Positions 44,603-53,760 of a DNA stretch of 64,000 nucleotides are shown here, one piece after another. This stretch comes from Vulcanimicrobiota bacterium (GTDB lineage Bacteria > Vulcanimicrobiota > Vulcanimicrobiia > Vulcanimicrobiales > Vulcanimicrobiaceae). Numbering within the stretch: position 1 is the first letter of the stretch; every line of letters starts with the position of its first letter. The position numbers and the translations under genes are program-made. A model generated the notes under the pieces. It made no database searches. It worked only from the letters and a program-made list of their open reading frames with translations, and had not been told where the DNA came from. The stretch is from NCBI GenBank assembly GCA_003151115.1, contig PLWS01000002.1, forward strand, positions 186,001 to 250,000. The letters run 5' to 3'.

Positions 44603-46099
44603 ACGGACTCCCGCGAACTCGGAAAAACGGAAGAAGCGCTCGTAGCGGCCAGACGTAAAAATCTGGCCGTTTTGCGTTCGCGCGGAGCGGACCCGTTCGC
44701 GCAGACGCGTTACGCGGTCGACACCAATGCCGGCGAATTGCTCGCCAAGTACGATTTCCTTGCCACCGGTCAAAAAGCGGAGAGCGAAAACTGGTCGATC
44801 GCGGGGCGGCTGATGTCGCAGCGCCCGCACGGAAAGACCGCCTTTGCCGATCTGGCCGATCGAACCGGCAAACTGCAGCTCTACGTGCGCCGCGACGAAG
44901 TCGGCAACGACAAGTTCGCCGACTGGACCGTGCTCGACATCGGCGATATCGTCGGCGTGCACGGCTACATGTTCAGATCGCAGAAGGGCGAGCTTTCACT
45001 GCACGTGCTCGCGTTCGACGTGCTGGCCAAAGCGATGTATCCGCTGCCCGATAAATGGCACGGATTGACCGACGTCGAGAAACGCTACCGCCAGCGCTAT
45101 GTGGATCTGATCGTCAACCCCGAAGTGCGCGACGTCTTCTTCGCTCGCAGCAAGATTTTGGCAGAGATGCGGCGTTTCATCGACGCGCAGGGATTTTACG
45201 AAGTCGAGACGCCGACGCTGCTGCACGTTGCCGGCGGCGCGGCCGCGCGCCCGTTCGTGACGCACGTCAACGCGCTCGATCAAATGATGCAGCTGCGCAT
45301 CGCAACCGAACTCAATCTCAAGCGACTCATCGTCGGCGGCTTCGAACGCGTCTACGAAATCGGACGCATCTTCCGCAACGAAGGCATCGATCCGGTTCAC
45401 AATCCTGAGTTCACCATGCTCGAACTCTACGCGGCCTACTGGGACGTCAACGACATGCGCGAGTTCAACGAAGCGCTGGTGGCGCATTTGGTCGATGTCA
45501 TGACCGGCGGCAGAGACGAGCTGCAAATCGGCGACAAGACACTCTCGTTTAAACGCCCGTTCAAACGCGTCGAGTACCTCGACCTTTTGCGAGAGCGCGG
45601 CGGCTATACGCGCGAGCAGCTCCTGGATCCGAAGGGCGCGGCGAAAATCCTGGCTGCGCTCGGCTTACCGGAATCGCCATCGCACGCGCACGCGCTCGAT
45701 AAAATCTTTGAGCGTGTCGCCGAGCCGCACGTGTTCGAGCCGACATTCGTGACCGGGTACCCCGTCATCATTTCGCCGCTCGCAAAGCGCCGGCAAGGCG
45801 ATCCCGAAATCACCGACCGTTACGAACTCTTCATCGCCAACGCTGAAATCAGCAACGCGTTCACCGAACTCAACGATCCCGACGATCAGCGTGCGCGCTT
45901 CGAAAGTCAGATCGCTCAGCGCTCGGCGGGCGACGAAGAGATTCCCGAACCCGATTGGGACTTCGTGCGCGCTCTCGAGTACGGGATGCCGCCCACGGCG
46001 GGCATCGGAATCGGCGTCGATCGGCTCGTGATGTTGCTGACGAATCAGCCGAGCATCAAAGACGTTTTGCTTTTCCCCTTGCAGCGCCAACACGGATGA
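44603..46099 (+). CDS. lysS: Lysyl-tRNA synthetase (class II)
   Basis: 498 aa if translation starts near 44603, matching the usual ~500. An OB-fold at ~50-140 (KLQLYVRRDEVGND) is followed by class II motifs: motif 2 FERVYEIGRIFRNEG, HNPEFTMLELY, and motif 3 GIGIGVDRLVMLL. PTLLHVAGGAAARPF is diagnostic of bacterial LysRS. Conserved sequence (ELGKTEEALVAARRKNLAVL) begins before the first conventional start, TTG 44672. The only near-cognate codon near the greA stop is ACG 44603. The ATGA at its end couples it to the next gene. Confidence 0.93.
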   Translation, partial: TDSRELGKTEEALVAARRKNLAVLRSRGADPFAQTRYAVDTNAGELLAKYDFLATGQKAESENWSIAGRLMSQRPHGKTAFADLADRTGKLQLYVRRDEVGNDKFADWTVLDIGDIVGVHGYMFRSQKGELSLHVLAFDVLAKAMYPLPDKWHGLTDVEKRYRQRYVDLIVNPEVRDVFFARSKILAEMRRFIDAQGFYEVETPTLLHVAGGAAARPFVTHVNALDQMMQLRIATELNLKRLIVGGFERVYEIGRIFRNEGIDPVHNPEFTMLELYAAYWDVNDMREFNEALVAHLVDVMTGGRDELQIGDKTLSFKRPFKRVEYLDLLRERGGYTREQLLDPKGAAKILAALGLPESPSHAHALDKIFERVAEPHVFEPTFVTGYPVIISPLAKRRQGDPEITDRYELFIANAEISNAFTELNDPDDQRARFESQIAQRSAGDEEIPEPDWDFVRALEYGMPPTAGIGIGVDRLVMLLTNQPSIKDVLLFPLQRQHG

Positions 46100-46866
46100 A
46101 GCGGATCGCGGCTGCCGCGATTACGCTCGCGCTGTTTTCCGCGGGCGTGGCGCGCGCGGACGACCGCCCGAGCATCGGGCTAACATTAAATGCCAGTATC
46201 GGCACGCACGAGGAGGCGACGGGGCGTCAGACCGTTCCGCTGCTTCCCATCCCGCTGCTCGACCTGCGCGTTCCGTTCAAACGGTTAGAGCTTGAAATCG
46301 AAGGCGTTCCTTCGATTGGACCGGTCGGATATAACAGCGGCTTTACGGCGGCAAGCCGGACAACGAGGATCAGTTACGGCTTCGGTACGCTACGCTATCG
46401 CATGCCAAGTGGCTGGAGCGCGGGTCTGGGCGCGATTTTGTACAATCAGGAAACCGTAACGTCGCAGGTTGTGACGGGCACGTGCGGACCACCGCCGTGC
46501 ACTCCGCCGTCTTCCACCGTAACCGAAGACGACCGGTCGCGCGTCGGCGGTATGCGTTACGAAATCGGATATGCGCTCGCACTCTCGAAGCGCCGTTCAC
46601 TTAGCCTGCAGATCGGGGTGGCGCCGTCCATGCATGCGATGATCCGCGAGTACATTTCGTCTTTCAACCGGACGTTCGACGAACCGGAAAGCGCTTCGCA
46701 AATCGACGGCCAGTTACGCTATGCCGTGCGGACTGCGGGGGTCACTTGGGCCTACGGAATCCGCTACATCAACTACCTCGCGCACTTTGACTCAAACGGA
46801 GCGCTGTCAGACCGCAACACGCTTTTCATGCCCTTTGCGGGTGTTTCTTTTCCGCTAGGCCATTAA
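46096..46866 (+). CDS. Predicted outer-membrane beta-barrel protein
   Basis: 256 aa with a signal peptide (AAAAITLALFSAGVARA) followed by alternating hydrophobic strands (LPIPLLDLRVPFKRLELEIEG, ISYGFGTLRYRMPSGWSAGL, VTWAYGIRYINYL). It ends LFMPFAGVSFPLGH, as in MipA/OmpV- or OmpW-like barrels. A Cys-Pro loop (CGPPPCTPP) sits mid-protein. The ATG overlaps the lysS stop (ATGA), so it is unexpectedly coupled to a housekeeping gene. Ligand unknown. Confidence 0.68.
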   Translation: MKRIAAAAITLALFSAGVARADDRPSIGLTLNASIGTHEEATGRQTVPLLPIPLLDLRVPFKRLELEIEGVPSIGPVGYNSGFTAASRTTRISYGFGTLRYRMPSGWSAGLGAILYNQETVTSQVVTGTCGPPPCTPPSSTVTEDDRSRVGGMRYEIGYALALSKRRSLSLQIGVAPSMHAMIREYISSFNRTFDEPESASQIDGQLRYAVRTAGVTWAYGIRYINYLAHFDSNGALSDRNTLFMPFAGVSFPLGH

Positions 46867-46902
46867 CTGGAACGTTCCGCCGCTCGCTAGCGTATTTGGG
46901 AC

Positions 46903-47772
46903 ATGTCGAAGGTAGCGGCTGGTCTTGTCGCGTCCGCGGTGCTGCTCGCGGGCATTTTCCTCACGGCAACGCAGCCGGCACATGCGGACCCGCCATCCGC
47001 TGCCGAGACTCTTTACCTTTCCGCCGTAAAGGCCACATCATCTCGTCCGGAGCCCGCATTTGAAAGTGCGGTTTTGCACTCGACGGACGAAGGCATGCCG
47101 GTGAAGCTTATCGTCAGAAACCATCTCGTTTGGCTTGGCATCGGAAGCGGCAACGGACCGAGCACGTGGCAACTGCGACATCGTACCAACGATTACGCTA
47201 CGGAGATCATCGACGAGAACGGACAACGCTACGTTACCGGGCGCTCGTTTTTCGATGCGACATGGTACGGCACGTATCGCGCTTTGCGCGACGGCATGCT
47301 GAACTACCAAGATGTCGAGCAACCCGTTTCGGCACGAGCGACGCCCGAGCCGCAAGAGGCATCGTCGCTGCGACAAATTGCCGCCATCCATGTCATGGGA
47401 CCGACAATCTACGCCCTGGAAGATCGCGGCGCGCAGGCCTGCCCCAACGGCAATCCGGGACACGCGCTGCACCTGGTCGCGCGGGATCGCGCGCCGGAGC
47501 ATCAGCTCAGCGACGTCATCATCAACATGCAGACGCATGAGTTCTGCATGCTGCGCTACGGCGTTCGCGACGCCTTCGGTTTTCACGGAATTGTGGAGCA
47601 GCACTTTGGGGACGTCGGCGGCTTCTGGACCTTAACCGACGGGTTCATCGACGGGACGATTCGTTTCTTTGGGATCTCAACGCACCATGGCATCTGGCGC
47701 TTCAGGCTCGACGATATCAGCTACCCGCGCGGGATCCCGGCCGACGTTTTCGTGGCCCCGGACTCTCAATAA
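46903..47772 (+). CDS. Secreted hypothetical protein
   Basis: 289 aa with a signal peptide (AGLVASAVLLAGIFLTATQPAHA). The mature part has no family I recognise. It contains a WQLRHRTNDYATEIIDENG segment, three cysteines (one in ACPNGNPGHA, one in HEFCMLRYGV) and a beta-rich C-terminal part (GIWRFRLDDISYPRGIP) that resembles outer-membrane lipoprotein-sorting or DUF-type sheet folds. Separated from the barrel gene by 36 bp. Confidence 0.6.
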   Translation: MSKVAAGLVASAVLLAGIFLTATQPAHADPPSAAETLYLSAVKATSSRPEPAFESAVLHSTDEGMPVKLIVRNHLVWLGIGSGNGPSTWQLRHRTNDYATEIIDENGQRYVTGRSFFDATWYGTYRALRDGMLNYQDVEQPVSARATPEPQEASSLRQIAAIHVMGPTIYALEDRGAQACPNGNPGHALHLVARDRAPEHQLSDVIINMQTHEFCMLRYGVRDAFGFHGIVEQHFGDVGGFWTLTDGFIDGTIRFFGISTHHGIWRFRLDDISYPRGIPADVFVAPDSQ

Positions 47773-47825
47773 GCGGGCGGCCGCCCACTCGCAACCTACT
47801 TTAAGTAAGCCGGGTTATGGGGGGC

Positions 47826-48257
47826 ATGGATTTAACAAAAACATACCCCCGCAGCGTGCACGAAAAATGGCTGGGCATCGTGCAGCTGGGCCGCGCCCTC
47901 GATAAGGGCAAGGCCAAAGCCCACGGCAACATCGGCGAATACAACTTCGACTGTCCGATGGACAACGCGGTCTTCGAGTTTCTCGGCATCAAGGGTGAAG
48001 AATTCCTGGGCGTCATCAAGAACGCCAAGAGCGATGCGGAGATCGAAGCCTACGCCAAGCAGTTCGTCGACAAAAAGACGCCTGCCCAAATCGAACAGTG
48101 GAACCGGGAATGGGTGAGTCACGCTCCCGAGGGCGAGTCGAAGACGTACTTCCTGAACCTGCGCAACCAAGTGGCGCCGGATCGGACGGACGTGACGACC
48201 TGGGCAGACTTGCTGGATCTGGACGAGAAGCGTCTGGTCCCGCGCCGCGCAGCCTAA
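47826..48257 (+). CDS. DUF5069 domain-containing protein
   Basis: ~143 aa. The start MDLTKTYPRSVHEKWLGIVQ and a central MDNAVFEFLGIKGEEFLGVI fit the DUF5069 family of unknown role. The ATG at 47826 matches the usual N-terminus; an in-frame ATG at 47817 adds MGG. Cytoplasmic and charged. Its TAA stop shares a base with an ACG that is the best candidate start of truA (TAACG). Confidence 0.83.
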   Translation: MDLTKTYPRSVHEKWLGIVQLGRALDKGKAKAHGNIGEYNFDCPMDNAVFEFLGIKGEEFLGVIKNAKSDAEIEAYAKQFVDKKTPAQIEQWNREWVSHAPEGESKTYFLNLRNQVAPDRTDVTTWADLLDLDEKRLVPRRAA

Positions 48258-49036
48258 CGACCGTAAGAGCCGTCGTTGAGTACGACGGCTCTGCCTTTTC
48301 CGGCTTTCAATTTCAACCTGAGCTGCGCACCGTTGCGGGCGAGCTCGAGCGCGCGTTTTCCACGCTGTTCGCAAACGCCGTGAAAGTCACGGGCGCAGGC
48401 CGCACCGATTCGGGCGTACATGCGACCGGGCAAGTGGTTTCGCTAAGAACCGCGGCCGCGTTTCCGTTCGAACGCCTCACGCTGGCGGCGAACACCGAAT
48501 TGCCGCCGGATCTTTCCGTGCGCGATGCCGGCTTAGCGCCGGCCGATTTCTCGGCGCGGTTCTCCGCGCTGGAACGCACCTATATCTACCTTATTCTCAA
48601 CCGGCGCGAGCGCTCGCCTCTTTATGCGCGCCACGCCTATCACGTTTGGCTGCCGCTCGACCTCGACGCGATGAATGCGGCCGCGGCGCCGCTCATCGGC
48701 GAGCACGACTTTCGCGCGTTCTGCGGGATGCTTCCCGAAAGTGGTCCGACGCTGCGCACGATCCGCGCGATCGGTATTCGTCGGCGCGGAGATATAATTC
48801 GCATCGAAATTCGCGGCGACGGGTTTTTGCATCGCATGGCGCGCAACATCGTGGGAACGCTGGTTGAGTGTGGAACCGGAAAACGCGATCCGGCGAGCGT
48901 GCCGGCGGCGCTGGCTTCGCTCGATCGCTCGGCGGCCGGGATGACTGCGCCGCCGCAAGGTTTGTATTTAGCCGGCGTGCGTTATGCGGACGGTCTCGAT
49001 TCGTTCCGTGAACCGCCCATCAGCGCCGGATGGTAA
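48257..49036 (+). CDS. truA: tRNA pseudouridine synthase A
   Basis: ~259 aa, normal for TruA, which makes pseudouridine at positions 38-40 of tRNA anticodon stems. The first strand VRAVVEYDGSAFSGFQFQ, catalytic Asp in GAGRTDSGVHA, YLILNRRERSP and FLHRMARNIVGTL are present. No ATG/GTG/TTG lies between the DUF5069 stop and this conserved first strand. In-frame GTG 48098 or ATG 48110 would add ~50 unrelated residues. ACG 48257 overlapping the stop (TAACG) is the likely start. It ends 17 nt inside the convergent barrel gene. Confidence 0.92.
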   Translation, partial: TTVRAVVEYDGSAFSGFQFQPELRTVAGELERAFSTLFANAVKVTGAGRTDSGVHATGQVVSLRTAAAFPFERLTLAANTELPPDLSVRDAGLAPADFSARFSALERTYIYLILNRRERSPLYARHAYHVWLPLDLDAMNAAAAPLIGEHDFRAFCGMLPESGPTLRTIRAIGIRRRGDIIRIEIRGDGFLHRMARNIVGTLVECGTGKRDPASVPAALASLDRSAAGMTAPPQGLYLAGVRYADGLDSFREPPISAGW

Positions 49037-49856
49037 AGCCGAAGCCCAGGTAATGCGCCTTCGAATGACCGGCGGCGTTGAAGGCGGTGCCGAGCTGCAC
49101 GTTCGCCAAGACGTTACGCCCGATTTCATGTTGTACGCTCAGCGTGCCCGAACTTTGCGCCGATGAGTCAATCGCCGCTACCGAAAAACTGCGGAATTGC
49201 AGCATGAGCCAAGTCTTGCGCATGATCGGAGCGGTGACGCCGATCGCGTATGTTGCGGCCATCCGCTGCACGTGTCCCATTCCCCGCTGACGGAACCAAA
49301 ATGCGCCGGCTTGCGCGGTGACGATTAGGTTTGAGCGGCGCGGCATCCACGCGCCGGTAAGCGTCGCGTCGGCCACCGGAAGCAGGCTCAAGTGCGCGAG
49401 CGCGTGCAGCCGGGGCCGCGTTTCGATCGACAGACTCGAGGCGAAGGAGCTGCTGCTGGAAAGCTCGGCTTTCAGGCCCAGGCCGGGATGGGTGAAATAA
49501 AAGACTCCCTGGCCGGCGTTGCCCGATTTGGCGACGTCCGAGGGAGCGTCGATAAACAGCTCGAGGCGGGGAGTCAGCCCGATGCGGAAGGTCGCCTCAG
49601 GATAGGCTGCCAGCGCGGTCCCACCCTCACGGGAAGCGTTCTGGTAGTACATCGCCTCGATGACGATCTGGCCCCGGCGCACGATGCAGGGGGTCATTCT
49701 GGCGTGGCTGGTGTTGGCGACGGACCGCAGCGACTGGTCGCAGACGGCCTTAACCGGAGGCCCCTTGGGGACGGGCTGCTCCACGGCCAGGGCTACCCCG
49801 GAATACGCAAAAAAGGCCGCGGCTATACCGCCGAAAATTCGAAGCTCCATTCTCAT
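49020..49856 (-). CDS. Predicted outer-membrane barrel / transporter-like protein
   Basis: 278 aa with a signal peptide (IFGGIAAAFFAYSGVALA) and a short Cys-containing N-terminal part, then amphipathic strands (GQIVIEAMYYQNAS, ATFRIGLTPRLELFIDAP, FYFTHPGLGLKAEL). It ends in HYLGFGFTIRR, with the last strand aromatic. It resembles the MetA-pathway phenol-degradation (phenol_MetA_deg) type of barrel, but that is a guess. Divergent from rplM, with a 130-bp promoter region between, and convergent with truA. Confidence 0.62.
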   Translation of the reverse strand: MRMELRIFGGIAAAFFAYSGVALAVEQPVPKGPPVKAVCDQSLRSVANTSHARMTPCIVRRGQIVIEAMYYQNASREGGTALAAYPEATFRIGLTPRLELFIDAPSDVAKSGNAGQGVFYFTHPGLGLKAELSSSSSFASSLSIETRPRLHALAHLSLLPVADATLTGAWMPRRSNLIVTAQAGAFWFRQRGMGHVQRMAATYAIGVTAPIMRKTWLMLQFRSFSVAAIDSSAQSSGTLSVQHEIGRNVLANVQLGTAFNAAGHSKAHYLGFGFTIRR

Positions 49857-49925
49857 CGTTCTTTCATGTGCAGGCAGGCGGCGGCCTCTGAGCTATGCGA
49901 AACCCTGACAGCGCCTTAATCAGGC

Positions 49926-49955
49926 TTGACGGGTGCGGCGGGCTCCGCGTATAGT
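49926..49955 (+). promoter_or_regulatory. Sigma70-type promoter of rplM-rpsI
   Basis: The -35 TTGACG (49926-49931) and -10 TATAGT (49950-49955) are separated by 18 bp. The -10 lies 31 bp upstream of the rplM ATG, leaving a short leader with an AAGGAAG Shine-Dalgarno at 49977-49983. Confidence 0.75.
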
Positions 49956-49986
49956 AGGTCGGTTGCCCACGCTTATAAGGAAGACC

Positions 49987-50412
49987 ATGCGCACGTACCA
50001 GCAGAAAACCGCGGAGACGAAGCACGATTGGTATATCGTCGACGCCGCGGGCCAGCGTCTCGGCACGCTCGCCGTGCGTATTTCGCGTGTTCTTGCGGGC
50101 AAACAAAAAGCCACCTGGACGCCCCACATCGACGACGGTGACTTCGTCATCGTAATCAACGCCGAAAAGGTCGAGCTCGGCGGCAACAAGTGGGATCAGA
50201 AAGTCTATTACCGGCACAGCGGCTATCCGGGCGGTTTGAAACTGCAGACCGCGCGCGACCTGATGAACAAACATCCGGAGCGCCTTATCGAACGCGCCGT
50301 GCGCGGCATGCTGCCTACCAACCGGCTGCGCGACGTTCGCCTGGGCCGCCTAAAAGTTTATACCGGTGCGACGCATACGCACGAAGCGCAGAAGCCGCAG
50401 GAGCTGCCTTGA
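49987..50412 (+). CDS. rplM: Ribosomal protein L13 (uL13)
   Basis: 141 aa, the usual length. [46 protein letters not shown]-like [31 protein letters not shown] and [13 protein letters not shown] are unmistakable. It is a large-subunit assembly-initiating protein. It is preceded by a consensus-like promoter and a good Shine-Dalgarno. Its stop overlaps the rpsI TTG start (TTGA), the classical L13-S9 operon. Confidence 0.97.
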   Translation: MRTYQQKTAETKHDWYIVDAAGQRLGTLAVRISRVLAGKQKATWTPHIDDGDFVIVINAEKVELGGNKWDQKVYYRHSGYPGGLKLQTARDLMNKHPERLIERAVRGMLPTNRLRDVRLGRLKVYTGATHTHEAQKPQELP

Positions 50413-50798
50413 ACGATAACTTTCTTGGAACCGGACGCCGTAAGCGCTCGATCGCGCGTGTGAAGCTCGCGCTGGGCGAAGGCAAGATCACCGTCAACAA
50501 ACGCCCGCTCGAAGAATACTTCACCCGCCAGACGCTGCAGCAAATCGTGAAGCAGCCACTTGAGGCCACGCAGAGCCTCACACGCTTCAACATCGACGTG
50601 AAAGTCGAAGGCGGCGGCACGTCGGGGCAAGCCGGCGCACTACGCCACGGCATCGCGCGTGCTCTGGTTGCAATGGACGAATCGCTGCGCGAGATTTTGC
50701 GCAAGGCCGGACTGCTGACCCGCGACGATCGCGAAAAAGAATCCAAAAAGTACGGCCGTAAACGCGCCCGCAAGCGCTTCCAATTTAGCAAACGCTAA
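50409..50798 (+). CDS. rpsI: Ribosomal protein S9 (uS9)
   Basis: 129 aa, normal length. [52 protein letters not shown] and the basic C-terminal tail [16 protein letters not shown], which reaches the P-site tRNA, identify it. The TTG start at 50409 overlaps the rplM stop. It lacks a separate Shine-Dalgarno, consistent with coupling. The next frame (DUF3810-like) begins directly at the stop. Confidence 0.97.
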   Translation: MNDNFLGTGRRKRSIARVKLALGEGKITVNKRPLEEYFTRQTLQQIVKQPLEATQSLTRFNIDVKVEGGGTSGQAGALRHGIARALVAMDESLREILRKAGLLTRDDREKESKKYGRKRARKRFQFSKR

Positions 50799-50812
50799 GA
50801 CTCCGCGTACAA

Positions 50813-51871
50813 CTGCTCGCCGACGCGCTGCTGATCGTAGCAGGGCTTTTTGCCGCGCTTTGGCATCCGCCGGCGGCGTGGGTAGAGAGCGCTTTCAGCA
50901 ACGGCTGGTATCCGAAGTGGGAAAACTTTTGGGGCGCGTTCACGCCGGCGCTTCCCTTTTCGCTGGGCGATCTGGTGATCTTGGCCGGCGCGATCGTGCT
51001 GATCGTCAAGGTGTGGCGCAACATCGAGCGCATGCGGCGCGGGCGTTTCGGTCTGCCGCTGCTGCGCATGCTCATGGGTGTCGGCGGGCTGGGGGGATTG
51101 TACGCACTCTGGTTTTACGCCGGGTGGGGCTGGGGTTACGATCGCGCGCCGCTGCAGACGCGCGTCGTCTATGACAGCTCGCGCTTAACGGAATCCAACG
51201 TCGACGCGCTGCGCCGGCGTGCGATTGCGCAGCTGAACCGGCTCGCGCCCCCCGCACATGCCCTGAACGATAACGCACCGCGCGGCGAAGCGCTCGCGTT
51301 CGAGCTCCTGCGCAACGCGTGGCTGCCGGTGGTGCAAAGACTAGGCGACCGCTGGAGGCCCGAGGTTGGGCCCCCCAAACCGACGCTGGCCGGATACTTC
51401 ATGGACAAGAACGGTACCAGCGGTTTCACCAATCCGTTTACACTCGAGACGCAGCTTGCGCCGGACCTGCTCTGGTTCGAACGCCCGTTTTCTCAAGCGC
51501 ACGAGTGGAGCCACGTCGCTGGTTACAACCGTGAAGACGAAGGCAACTACATCGCGGCGCTGACGTGCATGCGCGACTCAGACGTGGTCGCACAGTACTC
51601 GGGCTGGCTCGAGGTATTCCTCTACCTTCCAAGCTTGCAGCACTACCCGCACAAGATGTTCGTGCCGGAGGTCTGGCAAGATTTTACGGCGCTGCGCGAA
51701 CGCAACGCGCGTTTCATCAACATTGATTTCTCTCGATTTTCCTGGCGGATGTACAACAGCTACCTGAAGTCGAATCGCATCGCTTCCGGCGTCCGCAACT
51801 ATAGCGAAGTCACGCAGCTGCTGATCACCATTCCGTTGGACCGAAACGGATTACCCAGCCCAGCTATATGA
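50813..51871 (+). CDS. DUF3810-like membrane zinc metalloprotease
   Basis: ~352 aa. A first helix (LLIVAGLFAALWHPPAA) is followed by AFSNGWYPKWENFWGAFTPA, a second helix (LPFSLGDLVILAGAIVLIV) and a third (MLMGVGGLGGLYALWFYAGW). Then comes a soluble domain with zinc motif HEWSH and NREDEGNYIAALTCM, like DUF3810 proteins, whose function is unsettled. The conserved first helix starts right after the rpsI stop, where no ATG/GTG/TTG exists. The first conventional start is GTG 50975, which would cut off two helices' worth of sequence. CTG 50813 is only a best guess. Confidence 0.78.
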   Translation: MLADALLIVAGLFAALWHPPAAWVESAFSNGWYPKWENFWGAFTPALPFSLGDLVILAGAIVLIVKVWRNIERMRRGRFGLPLLRMLMGVGGLGGLYALWFYAGWGWGYDRAPLQTRVVYDSSRLTESNVDALRRRAIAQLNRLAPPAHALNDNAPRGEALAFELLRNAWLPVVQRLGDRWRPEVGPPKPTLAGYFMDKNGTSGFTNPFTLETQLAPDLLWFERPFSQAHEWSHVAGYNREDEGNYIAALTCMRDSDVVAQYSGWLEVFLYLPSLQHYPHKMFVPEVWQDFTALRERNARFINIDFSRFSWRMYNSYLKSNRIASGVRNYSEVTQLLITIPLDRNGLPSPAI

Positions 51872-51899
51872 CGGCACTAGAAAAGTAAGAATTGGCTTG

Positions 51900-51931
51900 A
51901 GCCGCATGGCTCGGGTGTAAGCCATGCGGCT
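51900..51931 (+). terminator. Perfect 12-bp hairpin after the DUF3810-like gene
   Basis: AGCCGCATGGCT, 8-nt loop CGGGTGTA, then AGCCATGCGGCT. It begins 29 nt after the stop. There is no T run on the 3' side, so it may be a weak or factor-assisted terminator or an mRNA-stability structure. Confidence 0.55.
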
Positions 51932-51942
51932 AACAGACTTAA

Positions 51943-52101
51943 GTGCCCCAAGTTCCGGCCGGAGGACACCCTCTCGTAGCCGCTTACAATGCAGGCCCGG
52001 GTGCCGTCGAGAAGTATGGCGGCATCCCGCCCTATGCAGAAACGCGCGCGTACGTTGAAAACGTCTTGGAGAGTTACCGCCGCTACAAGCTGCGGCCTTA
52101 G
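51943..52101 (+). pseudogene. Remnant of a lytic transglycosylase (SLT domain) C-terminus
   Basis: The frame from GTG 51943 to TAG 52099-52101 encodes 52 residues. Its core, [20 protein letters not shown] followed by [17 protein letters not shown], is the end of the SLT peptidoglycan lytic transglycosylase domain (the AYNAGPGAV motif binds glycan). The catalytic Glu region and everything before it are missing; a stop lies directly upstream. It is therefore the stump of a deleted or recombined gene. It overlaps the 5' end of the aspartic protease frame. Confidence 0.78.
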
Positions 52102-53653
52102 CCGGCTGCTCTGCGCGTTTTGGGTAGTGACGCTTGCCTTGCCGCCGGCGGCGCGTGCCCAGTCCGTACCGGACCTAACGAGCATTTTGGCGGCGCGGAA
52201 AGCGGCAATCGCCGCAATGCACGTGCGCGAAGCACGTTCGAGCGAACTGATCGGCGTGGTGCGCGGCGCAGACCTGCAAGGCACTTTTCACAATTGGAAA
52301 TCAGGCGACGACCAGCGGTACGACGAGAATTTCCGCGTCCGGCGTGAGTCGACGCTGCGGCTGAACGGTCACGAATACATCGTCAACGAAAACGGCGCGA
52401 TCAGAGAGTTGCGCGGATTGCTGCTGCAGCGGCAGCGCACCGAAGATTTCATCGAGAGCGATCGCTTCGTTACCGAGCCCCAGTACGATAGTTTCTTGGG
52501 GGCGCAGCAGCTCCCCGACGGCCGCGGCGTCTATGCGATCGCCGTCACTCCGCCGCAGGGACAGCCCGAAACGATTTATCTCGATCGTAAGGATTCGATG
52601 CTCGATCGCGTCGCCTATGACGACGCGGATGGAACGGAGACGCAAGATTACTACGATTATCGGATATTCGCGGGCGTCCTGATCGCGCAGCGGTCCACCG
52701 AGTCCAACGGCGATCACCTTTTCGATCTGACGCGCGAAACCATCAACGTCATCATCGATCTCCCCATCCCCTCTGAGATTTTCACGCTGCCCGTAGCGCC
52801 GGTCGTGCAAACGTCGATGCCGGTTACCGTACCGCTGGAAGTGCACGACAGTCATGATTACGTTCGCGTGAAGATTTTGGAACGCGAATACACGTTTTTG
52901 CTCGACAGCGGCGCGCAAGCGATCGTGCTGGACGCGCACGTCGCCAAGGAAGCCGGGCTGACGCCGCAAGGAAATCTCGAAGTGGCCGGCGCGCAGCGCA
53001 CCGGCGGGTTGGGGGTTGCGGCTTTGGATTCGATCCAAATCGGAACCGTTACGCTGCCGCTGCGGATGGTGACCGTTCTTGATTTGCGCGGCGTGACGGG
53101 AGCGCAGCCCATCGACGGGATTCTGGGCTATCCGTTCTTCGCCGCGGCCGAAGTTCGCATCGATCCGGACGCGCAGACGATGACGTTTGCAAAACCCGGC
53201 GCGTTACAAACCGGCGGGACGAGCTTCGACGTCGACACCGATCGCGAGTTGGCCGAAATCCAAGCAGCAGTCAACGGCACGGGCGGACGTTTCGTGATCG
53301 ATACGGGCAACGGCAACGAGCTGCTGGTGTACGGCCCGTTCATACGGGCCCACGCCGGTCTCATTGAATACGCCGGCGGAGCGTTCGCCAACAACATGGG
53401 GGTAGGCGGATCCGCCAGTGCCGTGGGAACGGTCGTCAACGAACTCGACATGGGGCCGTTCCGGTTCTTCAACCGCTATGCCAACGTGATGCTCGGCACC
53501 CAAGGCGCGTTCGCCGATCGCTTCGCGGCGGGCAACATCGGTCTGGGCGTTCTTCGAAATTTCGTTCTGACGTTCGACCTGGCCAATGCCAAGCTCTACG
53601 CGAAGCCGGCGGAGCATTTTGACGACGGACGGTATCGCACAGTTCGGCAATAA
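52055..53653 (+). CDS. Secreted retropepsin-like aspartic protease
   Basis: ~532 aa. TTG 52055 gives [20 protein letters not shown] and a signal peptide ending PPAARAQ. Earlier in-frame ATGs (51989, 52016, 52034) lie inside the transglycosylase remnant. Residues ~30-260 form an outer-membrane-lipoprotein-like N-terminal domain ([20 protein letters not shown]). Two aspartic motifs follow: [12 protein letters not shown] at about residue 285, and [13 protein letters not shown] at about 413. A hydrophobic DGILGYPFF flap partner lies between. Clan AA, likely periplasmic or exported. Substrate unknown. Confidence 0.8.
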   Translation: MKTSWRVTAATSCGLSRLLCAFWVVTLALPPAARAQSVPDLTSILAARKAAIAAMHVREARSSELIGVVRGADLQGTFHNWKSGDDQRYDENFRVRRESTLRLNGHEYIVNENGAIRELRGLLLQRQRTEDFIESDRFVTEPQYDSFLGAQQLPDGRGVYAIAVTPPQGQPETIYLDRKDSMLDRVAYDDADGTETQDYYDYRIFAGVLIAQRSTESNGDHLFDLTRETINVIIDLPIPSEIFTLPVAPVVQTSMPVTVPLEVHDSHDYVRVKILEREYTFLLDSGAQAIVLDAHVAKEAGLTPQGNLEVAGAQRTGGLGVAALDSIQIGTVTLPLRMVTVLDLRGVTGAQPIDGILGYPFFAAAEVRIDPDAQTMTFAKPGALQTGGTSFDVDTDRELAEIQAAVNGTGGRFVIDTGNGNELLVYGPFIRAHAGLIEYAGGAFANNMGVGGSASAVGTVVNELDMGPFRFFNRYANVMLGTQGAFADRFAAGNIGLGVLRNFVLTFDLANAKLYAKPAEHFDDGRYRTVRQ

Positions 53654-53760
53654 TAGGGCTGCGAGCGGCGTGACGCAGCATTAACGCGGCAAAGTATATT
53701 TCGAAGAGATTTCGGCTGGCTTCAGAGAGGCGTGAGCGAGGTTTGGTTTAAAAGAAGGTC

